Under the pieces are notes generated by a model that worked only from the letters and a program-made list of their open reading frames with translations, did not search any database and had not been told where the DNA came from. Position numbers and translations under genes: made by a program. A stretch of DNA of 7,182 nt from an uncultured Bacillaceae bacterium (GTDB lineage Bacteria; Bacillota; Bacilli; Bacillales; Alkalibacillaceae): NCBI GenBank assembly GCA_937958375.1, contig CALGNY010000110.1:1-7182 (forward strand). Direction: 5' to 3'. The stretch's first letter is position 1. Each line of letters opens with the position of its first letter. Below are positions 1 to 5,866 of the stretch, piece after piece.

Positions 1-204
1 CAAAATCCCGACAAACAGCCAAACATAAAACATAAAACTCTCGTATGTCAGCTGATTATATTGAATCAAGTCGATGACATTTCCGACTAAAATCGGTGGA
101 ATGACGCCCAAAATATTTACAAGAATGAGAGCAATAATAGCCAGTGTGTATTTGATCCACTGCTCTTTAAAGTACCATGAAAGTTTTCGAAATACCGTAA
201 TCAT
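1..204 (-). CDS. bmrC: ABC multidrug exporter half-transporter, BmrC/YheI-like, N-terminal fragment cut by the window edge
   Basis: Only the first 68 codons are present; the gene runs off the left edge. The start ATG at 204 follows an excellent ribosome binding site (GAAGGAGGG, then AAATCA). The protein begins MITVFRKLSWYFKEQW. It has a first membrane helix at about residues 17-38, containing the GVIPPILVGNVIDLI segment typical of type IV ABC exporter membrane domains, and the start of a second helix from about residue 55. From memory this resembles the N-terminus of B. subtilis YheI (BmrC), which has an aromatic/basic start, then a PPxxxGxxID motif. In B. subtilis BmrC pairs with BmrD as a heterodimeric drug exporter, so a bmrD-like gene is expected further left outside the window. 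The ATP-binding domain is not visible. The attenuator leader upstream strongly supports a bmrC-type identity. A generic ABC exporter of the same family remains possible. Confidence 0.75.
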   Translation of the reverse strand, partial: MITVFRKLSWYFKEQWIKYTLAIIALILVNILGVIPPILVGNVIDLIQYNQLTYESFMFYVWLFVGIL

Positions 205-277
205 TGATTTCCCTCCTTCAAAAGGAATTTTGTTACCTGCGCTGAAGCTACTTGACTCAGACAAACATCCTCTCAAG

Positions 278-318
278 AAAAAAAGGCACATTTAGCCCAA
301 TAGCCAAATGTGCCTTTT
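278..318 (-). terminator. Intrinsic terminator inside the transporter leader (attenuation site)
   Basis: A perfect 13-bp inverted repeat, AAAAGGCACATTT and AAATGTGCCTTTT, with a 12-base loop. On the minus strand it runs directly into seven T residues (284-278). It lies about 75 bases upstream of the BmrC-like start codon and downstream of the leader peptide gene. It would therefore stop transcription before the transporter unless an alternative fold forms. Confidence 0.85.
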
Positions 319-363
319 ATACACAATAAAGCCGTGGGATGACGACCCACGGCATGCTCATTT
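278..363 (-). promoter_or_regulatory. Transcription attenuator with mutually exclusive hairpins upstream of the BmrC-like gene
   Basis: Read on the minus strand, three structures can be drawn. Hairpin 1 pairs GCCGTGGG (353-346) with CCCACGGC (338-331) around a 7-base loop; it has no T-run and so is not a terminator. The terminator pairs 318-306 with 293-281. An alternative antiterminator can form between AAATG (363-359) plus TGCC (354-351), with AGCA bulged, and GGCACATTT (314-306). That alternative overlaps both the 5' arm of hairpin 1 and the 5' arm of the terminator. Hairpin 1 would therefore act as an anti-antiterminator: when it forms, the terminator is free to form. This is the classical logic of ribosome-controlled attenuation. 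The pairings are read from the sequence; the switch behaviour is inferred. Confidence 0.6.
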
Positions 364-440
364 TCTGAAAGAATGATTGCAAATCAGTCCCATCATAGAA
401 TGCTTTTCTACATTCATCTGGTGACTAAATCCATCAACAT
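317..440 (-). other. Chain of short overlapping ORFs between the leader peptide and the terminator
   Basis: After the leader peptide, three further mini-ORFs follow on the same strand. MLMDLVTR (440-414) overlaps the leader stop and has an in-frame second ATG in a TGATG stop/start overlap; a GGAG lies at 448-445. MNVEKHSMMGLICNHSFRK (417-358) starts in an ATGA overlap with the previous stop. MPWVVIPRLYCV (355-317) starts 2 bases after the previous stop, spans hairpin 1, and ends on the first bases of the terminator stem. None but the first has a clear ribosome binding site. Short ORFs arise easily by chance, so translation is speculative. Coupled reading would, however, place ribosomes exactly on the regulatory hairpins. 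Confidence 0.25.
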
Positions 441-514
441 CCCGCTCCAGCGAAGCCATGAATCGATTTCAAGATATGCATTTGTCGTTTCTGAATTTGG
501 TAGTTGACTAACAT
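434..514 (-). CDS. Leader peptide of the BmrC-like transporter (BmrB-type regulatory ORF)
   Basis: This is a 26-codon reading frame about 230 bases upstream of the transporter start. The peptide starts MLVNYQIQKRQMHILK and ends HGFAGAGC before TGA. Two in-frame ATGs exist, at 520 and 514. The only Shine-Dalgarno-like sequence, GTGAGG at 523-528, is 2 bases from the first and 8 from the second, so I chose 514. The transcript would begin near 546, leaving a short untranslated leader. The gene is followed by a hairpin and then a terminator, before the transporter. It is known that B. subtilis bmrCD is controlled by ribosome stalling in a short upstream gene, bmrB. By position and layout this ORF is its counterpart, although I cannot confirm sequence homology. 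The product probably has no function beyond translation itself; ribosome-targeting drugs would slow its synthesis. Confidence 0.6.
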   Translation of the reverse strand: MLVNYQIQKRQMHILKSIHGFAGAGC

Positions 515-552
515 GTTCATGACCTCACTTTCTAAATTTATTTACCGTAAAG

Positions 553-581
553 AGTATAACCTTTGCACAAATACATTTCAA
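553..581 (-). promoter_or_regulatory. SigA-type promoter for the leader peptide and BmrC-like gene
   Basis: On the minus strand, TTGAAA (581-576) and TATACT (558-553) are separated by an ideal 17-base spacer. Each hexamer departs only slightly from TTGACA/TATAAT. The predicted transcript starts near 546, about 32 bases before the chosen leader start codon. A strong constitutive promoter followed by an attenuator is the usual design for antibiotic-induced efflux genes. Confidence 0.75.
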
Positions 582-638
582 GTACTTTTTCAAAAAATCT
601 AAAAATTAGTGCAAAAGACAGATTGTATATGGCCCACC

Positions 639-668
639 TACATAATAATCAAAGCTTTTCACATACTA
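639..668 (+). promoter_or_regulatory. Probable SigG (forespore) promoter of the ger operon
   Basis: CATACTA at 662-668 fits the SigG -10 pattern CATnnTA exactly. TACATA at 639-644, 17 bases upstream, differs by one base from the TGCATA-like -35 pattern. The predicted start near 675 leaves about 25 bases before the first gene, with the ribosome binding site well placed. Germinant receptor operons of the gerA family are known to be transcribed by SigG in the developing forespore, which agrees with this reading. The -35 match is the weaker part. Confidence 0.55.
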
Positions 669-700
669 CGTTTTAAAGAAGATCAATGAGGGAGAATTAT

Positions 701-2227
701 ATGAAACGAAAATCGAAACAAAAAAAGCAGCAAGGGAATCTCTTTCCTTGTAGCTTGGAAGACGTAAAAACGGCATTAAGCCAATCGATGAATGATAATC
801 CGGACTTTTATGCGAAGTTTATAGATATTAGTGACCAACAGCGGATTGGATTTTATTATATTTCTTCTATTACGGATGACAAAGTTTTATACAACCAAAT
901 CGTCTCTACGTTGATGGAAGCTAAAAAATATTTAGATTATAAGTCCATCGATAATATGATTCCGTTACCCGAACCAACGAAAGAGAAAAAAGTTGATAAG
1001 ATTGATGACCACCTCCTTCAAGGTGCTGTTTGTATTTATATTGAAAATGAAACAAGCTGTGTGAACTATTTTATTCCCAGACAAGAAAAACGGCCACCCG
1101 AAGCACCTGAAACAGAATCCTTAATCTTTGGGCCACAAGTCGCTTTTACTGGATCCATTGAGACAAACGTCAACATTGTACGAAATATGGTGGATTCAAA
1201 ACAGCTGAAAATCGAAAAATTTTTGGTCGGCGAAAAAATACCTACGGAAGTCCAAATGGTCTACCTTGACGATCTCGCAAATGATGATGTCATCAACGAA
1301 TTTCGGAATCGTTTAACCGGGCTAGAGGTAGAAGATATTCTCAACAGTTCAACCTTGAGTCAAAAAATTGAGGATAATCCGTATTCGATATTTCCACAAT
1401 TACTCGTTACAGAGCTTCCCGATCGATTTACGTACAGTCTGAAAGAAGGAAAAATCGGTGTACTCGTCGATAACAGTCATACGAGTATTATCGGACCGAT
1501 TACATTCACTAGCTTCTTTGAATCGACAGAAGACTTGTATTCTAGATGGACGATTGGAGCTTTTATTCGTTTAATGCGGATTATGGCCATGGTTTTGTCG
1601 ATTTCCATGACTCCGTTGTACGTGGCTGCTTTAACCTATCATTATGAGGTTATTCCTGAAGCACTCCTTTTGGCCCTCGGTGAATCAAGATCAAGGGTAC
1701 CGTTTCCACCATTATTTGAAACATTATTATTGGAAACGTTAATGGAATTCATTCGAGAGGCAGGGGCACGGTTACCTACGAAAGTCGGGCAAACAATGGG
1801 GATCGTTGGCGGGATTGTCGTTGGGCAAGCCGTCGTACAAGCTGGATTCACAAGTAATATATTAATCATACTTGTCGCATTAAGTGCGTTAGCATCCTTT
1901 ACGACACCGAGCTATTTGATGGGTTCTGCTCTTCGAATTGTACGTTTCTCCATCATCTTGATTTCTGGTGTTTTTGGATTTGTCGGGTTCTTTTTTGCAA
2001 TGGCTTTTATTCTTATCCACTTATTGCGACTTAGATCTCTGGAACTCCCTTACACTGCGCCTTTCTATCCGTTTCAGTACAAGGATCTCGATGAATCACT
2101 TATCCGTCTTCCATATGTTTTGGATCGGAATCGCGCAAAATCAAATTTACCTAAAAAAGTAGGCAGGAATGCGAGCAGAAGTCAGCATCCCATATTCCGA
2201 ACCAGTAAGAAAGATATTGATGAATAG
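701..2227 (+). CDS. Spore germination receptor A subunit (GerAA/GerKA/YndD family)
   Basis: A 508-residue protein, the usual length for this family. An in-frame ATG exists at 686, but the only ribosome binding site (GAGGGAG, 688-694) overlaps it and sits 6 bases before the ATG at 701, so I start at 701. The first 280 or so residues form the soluble cytoplasmic region, with a very basic start (MKRKSKQKKQQ). Membrane segments follow at about 290-312, 367-383, 386-400 and 416-442. Between the first and second lies the family's most conserved stretch, including VPFPPLFE (332-339), FIREAGARLPTKVGQ and GIVGGIVVGQAVVQAG. The C-terminal tail is basic and hydrophilic. Together with the B and C subunits this forms a nutrient-sensing complex in the spore inner membrane. 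Recent work proposes that the A subunit oligomerises into a ligand-gated ion channel. The germinant cannot be read from sequence, and paralogue naming is not possible here. Confidence 0.95.
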   Translation: MKRKSKQKKQQGNLFPCSLEDVKTALSQSMNDNPDFYAKFIDISDQQRIGFYYISSITDDKVLYNQIVSTLMEAKKYLDYKSIDNMIPLPEPTKEKKVDKIDDHLLQGAVCIYIENETSCVNYFIPRQEKRPPEAPETESLIFGPQVAFTGSIETNVNIVRNMVDSKQLKIEKFLVGEKIPTEVQMVYLDDLANDDVINEFRNRLTGLEVEDILNSSTLSQKIEDNPYSIFPQLLVTELPDRFTYSLKEGKIGVLVDNSHTSIIGPITFTSFFESTEDLYSRWTIGAFIRLMRIMAMVLSISMTPLYVAALTYHYEVIPEALLLALGESRSRVPFPPLFETLLLETLMEFIREAGARLPTKVGQTMGIVGGIVVGQAVVQAGFTSNILIILVALSALASFTTPSYLMGSALRIVRFSIILISGVFGFVGFFFAMAFILIHLLRLRSLELPYTAPFYPFQYKDLDESLIRLPYVLDRNRAKSNLPKKVGRNASRSQHPIFRTSKKDIDE

Positions 2228-2235
2228 GTGATTTC

Positions 2236-3336
2236 ATGAAGCACACGGTCAACATCCCTGATCAATTAAAATTTAGAGCAGCTTACTTATTTTTCGTGTT
2301 ATACACCATTATGGTCGGTGTAGGGTTTGTCCCATATCCCCGTGATGTCTATGAGGTGGCAGGTCAGGATAGCTGGTTGATCGTCATTCTTGCAGGAATC
2401 CTTGTTCACCTCGTCATGATGATTATCATTTTCTGTTTAAAAAGCTACGGAAATACCGATTTACATGGCATCCTCCAACAAACCTTTGGACGTTGGATCG
2501 GAAAGCTTATCGGATATCTATTTATTATTTATTTTTTTCTAGTTTACGTGACTATTCTTATGAAATATACAGAATTTATCCGTACCTTTATCTTTCCTTC
2601 CATCGCCGAATGGGTTGTAGCAGCATTATGTTCCTTTTTGGTCGTTTACTGTATTTATGGTGGCATTCGCGCCATCATTGGAACTTCTTTTATATTTTAT
2701 CTTCTGACCTTCTGGCTAAATTTTTTGTTTTTCGAACCAGCTACATTGATGGATTTCAATAACTTTCAACCAATGTTCGACATCGACTCTAAGGGGGTCA
2801 TACAAGGAATTCAAATAACAGCCTATACGCTGTTAGGCATAGAAGTGATCTGGATGCTTTACCCTTATGTGCATAATCAAAAAAGAACGATGCTCTATAG
2901 TCAACTCGGTATTTTAGGAGTGATTTTGAGTCTATTAAGTGGAGTAGTCATTTCGATCGGCTACTTTGCACCAAACCAACTGATTGAACAAATTTGGCCG
3001 ATCCTTACGATTTATAAAATTATATCATTCCCATTTTTTGAACGGTTTGATATTTTTGTCGTCTCTTTTTGGAAATTTATAATTTTACCTAATCTCATTT
3101 TTTACGCCTGGCTAATAACCCGTAGCCTTAAACGAGTGAACAATATCAAACAAAAACATTCGATTTGGGTCGTTGTTGTCCTTTCATCAACTTTTATAAT
3201 GTTCTTCAAAAGTCGTGAAGCCATCAACCAATTTGTTGAAATATCAGCAGAAATCGGGATTTATTTTGTTTATGTTTTTCCTTTTCTGATCTTACCATTT
3301 GCTATTTATAGAAGAATTCGGGGGGCAAACAAATGA
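2236..3336 (+). CDS. Spore germination receptor B subunit (GerAB/GerKB family, APC-superfamily permease fold)
   Basis: A 366-residue, almost entirely hydrophobic protein with about ten predicted membrane helices: near 12-32, 43-66, 84-107, 117-137, 141-165, 186-207, 217-244, 267-293, 305-321 and 332-359. This is the typical size and topology of the spore permease family. The start, eight bases after the A subunit stop, is preceded by AGGTGA (2226-2231), which overlaps that stop codon. Family knowledge: the B subunit carries the nutrient-binding pocket, most clearly shown for amino acids such as L-alanine, and signals rather than transports. Its last bases overlap the start of the C subunit, so the two are translationally coupled. 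No truncation or frameshift is seen. Specificity (amino acid, sugar, nucleoside or ion) is unknown. Confidence 0.95.
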   Translation: MKHTVNIPDQLKFRAAYLFFVLYTIMVGVGFVPYPRDVYEVAGQDSWLIVILAGILVHLVMMIIIFCLKSYGNTDLHGILQQTFGRWIGKLIGYLFIIYFFLVYVTILMKYTEFIRTFIFPSIAEWVVAALCSFLVVYCIYGGIRAIIGTSFIFYLLTFWLNFLFFEPATLMDFNNFQPMFDIDSKGVIQGIQITAYTLLGIEVIWMLYPYVHNQKRTMLYSQLGILGVILSLLSGVVISIGYFAPNQLIEQIWPILTIYKIISFPFFERFDIFVVSFWKFIILPNLIFYAWLITRSLKRVNNIKQKHSIWVVVVLSSTFIMFFKSREAINQFVEISAEIGIYFVYVFPFLILPFAIYRRIRGANK

Positions 3337-4481
3337 AGCATAAGATCAAAAGCATCCTCTTGATCCTACTCACTACTTTGCTACTTGCAGGATGTGCGGA
3401 AGAGAGAATCCTCGAAGAATTGGGCATTATCACGGCATATGGATTAGACATCAACGAAAATGGAGATGGTCTGCTTGGTTCAATTGCTACGTATCAGTTT
3501 TCACAGCAACGTACTAATGAAAACCAGCTCATCTTTTCAACTGGGAGAACGGCTAGGGAAGTTTATTCTAATGCTGACTCGAAGACGGCAAAGCAATTGG
3601 TTAACGGACAATTGAGAGCTGGATTGTTCGGTCAGGAGCTTGCGAGGAGAGGAATCATGCCTTATGTCGACGGCTTGATGCGGAACCCCTTAATCTCTGA
3701 TTCCGTCTATATAACCGTTACAGATCTACCCGCCTATGATGTCATCAATGCAACCGACTTTGAGGAGGCTCCCAATATCGGTACGTATATTTACCGTCTG
3801 TTGGAACATGCCATTGTAAATGAAAATGTCGTCCAAAGTACAATGCATGAATTCGTGAAGAATTTTATGAAAGTCGGGGCGGACCCCGTTGTACCACTAT
3901 TAACTAAAGAGAATGATAAAATTATCATTCGTGGTATTGGCTTATTCCAGGATGATCGGTTAGTGGAGACGGTCGATATATTTGACACTTTTTTTTACCG
4001 ACTCATTCTCGATGAGTACGAAAGAGCCGAATCACGATTTACCTTTCCAGCAGACGACTATGAAACAGACCTCAATAACTATGGACAAGGTGAAAATAAT
4101 GACCAACTAAGTGTCTCGGTTCACCAAATTCGAAGTAACACCGATATTAAATTAGCTGATGCCAGTGACTTCAGCTTTGACGTGGATATAACATTCGAAG
4201 GACGTATTACCGAAATTACACTGAACCTGGATTTATCGGATCCGGAAATCCTAAAAAAGCTAGAAGAAGATATTAAGGAACAATTAGAAGATAAAGTCAA
4301 TGAAATACTAGCAAAAACAAAGGAACTTAACGTCGACCCATTTGGTATTGGCGCATTATACAACACCCATTTCAAGAAGGATGAACAATTAAGTGCAACA
4401 GAAATGAGAGAAAACTATCCAGACTTTCAGTTCAATGTGAATGCCGATGTAAAAATCATGAGATATGGAATTACGGAGTAA
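3333..4481 (+). CDS. Spore germination receptor C subunit, lipoprotein (GerAC/GerKC family)
   Basis: A 382-residue lipoprotein. The N-terminus has a short basic region (MKHKIK), a leucine-rich hydrophobic core and the lipobox LAGC with the modifiable cysteine at residue 21. The mature chain begins CAEERILEELGIITAYGLD; the ER.LE.LGii.a.GiD pattern is a hallmark of the family. The N-terminal domain covers roughly 22-200 and the C-terminal GerAC domain roughly 210-382, which is standard length. The ATG overlaps the B subunit stop by four bases (ATGA). A G-rich ribosome binding site (3320-3325) lies inside the previous gene. Diacylglycerol addition by Lgt (called GerF in B. subtilis) anchors such proteins on the outer face of the spore inner membrane, where they are needed for receptor function. 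It is the last gene of the operon and is followed by a terminator. Confidence 0.95.
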   Translation: MKHKIKSILLILLTTLLLAGCAEERILEELGIITAYGLDINENGDGLLGSIATYQFSQQRTNENQLIFSTGRTAREVYSNADSKTAKQLVNGQLRAGLFGQELARRGIMPYVDGLMRNPLISDSVYITVTDLPAYDVINATDFEEAPNIGTYIYRLLEHAIVNENVVQSTMHEFVKNFMKVGADPVVPLLTKENDKIIIRGIGLFQDDRLVETVDIFDTFFYRLILDEYERAESRFTFPADDYETDLNNYGQGENNDQLSVSVHQIRSNTDIKLADASDFSFDVDITFEGRITEITLNLDLSDPEILKKLEEDIKEQLEDKVNEILAKTKELNVDPFGIGALYNTHFKKDEQLSATEMRENYPDFQFNVNADVKIMRYGITE

Positions 4482-4513
4482 AACCTTGCGCCTTAGTAAC
4501 TTAAACTACTTCG

Positions 4514-4554
4514 TGTCGACTAAAATCGGTTACGTCCAGTGACCGATGCCGACA
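4514..4554. other. Long imperfect hairpin after the ger operon, without a T-run
   Basis: ATCGGTTAC (4525-4533) pairs with GTGACCGAT (4539-4547) over nine positions, including one G-T wobble, around a 5-base loop. An outer arm TGTCG (4514-4518) pairs with CGACA (4550-4554) across a 6-by-2 internal loop. No T-run follows on either strand, so it is not a normal intrinsic terminator. It lies about 33 bases after the C-subunit stop and 24 bases before the real terminator. It may protect the mRNA 3' end or be incidental. Confidence 0.4.
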
Positions 4555-4569
4555 TATACATGTTTAGCG

Positions 4570-4623
4570 AAAAAAGCTGGGGACTCTGGCGTGCGATTGC
4601 ACGAAGAGCTCCCCACTCTTTTT
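4570..4623. terminator. Bidirectional intrinsic terminator between the ger operon and murG
   Basis: A two-tier stem: TGGGGA-CTCT (4578-4587) pairs with AGAG-C-TCCCCA (4605-4615) with one bulged C. The inner stem CGTGC (4590-4594) pairs with GCACG (4599-4603) around a 4-base loop. On the plus strand it is followed by CTCTTTTT. On the minus strand it runs into six T residues (complement of 4570-4575). It can therefore end both the germination operon and murG, which converge here. Confidence 0.85.
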
Positions 4624-4657
4624 CTGTAAAACATTGCGATTACGTGTACTGTATGAA

Positions 4658-5734
4658 TTAATCTCTTTTCATCGTTTCCTTGATTAATTGAACCACTTCA
4701 TCTTTCGTCTTCGTCGGTTCATAAGCCGCCATTTGGTCCTTGTACTCATACCGATTTTGAAAAAGTTCCTGTACGTGATCAACCATTCGGTCACCGGTCA
4801 AGTCTTCTTCTTTTAAAACGGATGCAAAGCCTTGTTTTTCAAATGATTCGGCATTCAAAATTTGGTCACCCCGACTGGCTTGAAGGGAAAGTGGAATTAA
4901 AAGCATAGGCTTGCGCAGTGCCAAAAATTCAAAAATCGAATTCGCTCCCGCTCTGGAAATAACGACATCACTAAGTGCCAACAAGTCTTTCAGCTCATCC
5001 GTGACATACTCATATTGGACATAACCCGATTGCTGAATCGTACTGTCGATGTTCCCTTTCCCACATAAGTGGATAATCTGGAATTGATCGGTGAGTATTT
5101 GTAACTTACTCCGCACCGCACCATTGATTTTTACCGACCCAACACTCCCCCCCATAATCAACAGAACAGGTTTATTTTTTGAGAAACCTGTGAATTCGTA
5201 AGCTCTCTCCCGACTTCCCTTAAATAGCTCATCTCGAATGATTGCACCGACATATTTTGCTTTATTCTCCGGAAAGTGCTTGACAGTTTCGGGAAAATTC
5301 GTCAGTACATAATCCGCAAATTTGGAGGCAATTTTATTGGCTAATCCGGGGGTGATATCAGATTCATGTATGATTGAAGGGATTCTTCTACGTTTTGAGG
5401 CAATTATCACCGGAACAGAAACAAATCCACCTTTTGAAAAAATGATGGATGGTTTGGTTCGCTTCATAATCCGATTTGATTGAAAAACACCTTTCATCAC
5501 CTTAAATGGATCTTTGAAATTATCTTTAGAAAAGTACCTTCTTAATTTTCCGGTTGAAATACCGTGATACGTGACACCTTCAAGACCTTCAATCAATTCA
5601 CGCTCTATACCTTCGTAAGAACCAATGTAATGAACGTCGTAGTTTTCATTCAAAAACTCGGGAATGAGTGCCAGGTTAACGACCACGTGGCCAGCCGAAC
5701 CTCCCCCAGTAAATAAAATGGTTTGTTTAGCCAC
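4658..5734 (-). CDS. murG: MurG, lipid II-forming N-acetylglucosaminyltransferase
   Basis: A 358-residue GT28-family enzyme that transfers GlcNAc from UDP-GlcNAc to undecaprenyl-pyrophosphoryl-MurNAc-pentapeptide (lipid I), giving lipid II at the inner face of the membrane. Visible motifs: the N-terminal glycine loop GGGSAGH (His16, where most MurGs have GGTGGH); HESDITPGLANK (123-134), matching the HEQN..PG.tNk acceptor-site motif; GGSVGS (195-200); and the UDP-GlcNAc site SRAGANSIFEFLAL (Glu269) followed by RGDQILNA (Gln and Asn conserved). From memory it is closer to S. aureus MurG than to B. subtilis MurG. A GTG at 5743 is in frame but too close to any ribosome binding site. The GTG at 5734, preceded by AAAGGGTGG, gives the start MAKQTILFTGGG and matches the staphylococcal N-terminus. 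The gene stands alone, not in a division/cell-wall cluster. It could be the only MurG or a second copy. Confidence 0.92.
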   Translation of the reverse strand: MAKQTILFTGGGSAGHVVVNLALIPEFLNENYDVHYIGSYEGIERELIEGLEGVTYHGISTGKLRRYFSKDNFKDPFKVMKGVFQSNRIMKRTKPSIIFSKGGFVSVPVIIASKRRRIPSIIHESDITPGLANKIASKFADYVLTNFPETVKHFPENKAKYVGAIIRDELFKGSRERAYEFTGFSKNKPVLLIMGGSVGSVKINGAVRSKLQILTDQFQIIHLCGKGNIDSTIQQSGYVQYEYVTDELKDLLALSDVVISRAGANSIFEFLALRKPMLLIPLSLQASRGDQILNAESFEKQGFASVLKEEDLTGDRMVDHVQELFQNRYEYKDQMAAYEPTKTKDEVVQLIKETMKRD

Positions 5735-5785
5735 TCTCCCCACCCTTTCTTAATTGATCCGTTTCAAATCTCATTTTCCTTCTTC

Positions 5786-5815
5786 ATTATACTATTCCAT
5801 GTTCATTTATGATAG
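5786..5815 (-). promoter_or_regulatory. Probable SigA promoter of murG
   Basis: A perfect TATAAT lies on the minus strand at 5791-5786, between the transporter terminator and the murG start. The best -35 candidate is CTATCA (5815-5810) at 18 bases, a poor match to TTGACA, so the promoter may be weak or activator-dependent. The predicted transcript starts near 5779 and carries about 45 bases before the GTG. The upstream terminator makes a dedicated promoter necessary. Confidence 0.5.
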
Positions 5816-5822
5816 ATATTCC

Positions 5823-5866
5823 CGAAAAGAAAAACTGCACCCGTTTATCGAGTGCAGTTCTTTTCG
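5823..5866 (-). terminator. Intrinsic terminator of the nucleoside transporter gene
   Basis: On the minus strand AACTGCAC (5859-5852) pairs perfectly with GTGCAGTT (5840-5833) around an 11-base loop, followed by a T-rich run TTTCTTTT. A further 7-bp outer arm, CGAAAAG (5866-5860) with CTTTTCG (5829-5823), begins directly after the stop codon and includes the T-rich tail. The outer pairing may give some activity in the other direction, but the main role is to end the transporter transcript. Confidence 0.8.

Noticed and set aside
84..97. CGACTAAAATCGGT occurs exactly at 84-97 and again at 4517-4530
   Set aside because: One 14-base match in 7 kb is not unlikely by chance in A+T-rich DNA. One copy is coding and the other is in a hairpin, with no similarity around them.
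205..260. Very short ORF ATGTTTGTCTGA just after the attenuator terminator
   Set aside because: Three codons with GAGAGG directly touching the ATG, too close for initiation. It looks accidental.
74..295. A 73-codon plus-strand frame at the left edge
   Set aside because: It is antisense to the BmrC-like gene, its ribosome binding site and part of the terminator. It has no ribosome binding site of its own and no family resemblance.
331..353. Hairpin GCCGTGGG/CCCACGGC as a terminator
   Set aside because: No T-run follows it on either strand. It fits better as the anti-antiterminator of the attenuator.
1642..1869. Minus-strand frame inside the A-subunit gene, and similar ones at 3791-3988 and 4121-4375 in the C-subunit gene
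   Set aside because: All are antisense to well-supported coding regions, with no ribosome binding site and compositionally odd products.
2236..3336. Treating the B subunit as an amino-acid transporter
   Set aside because: The fold is related to APC permeases, but its position between germination A and C subunits and its size fit a receptor subunit.
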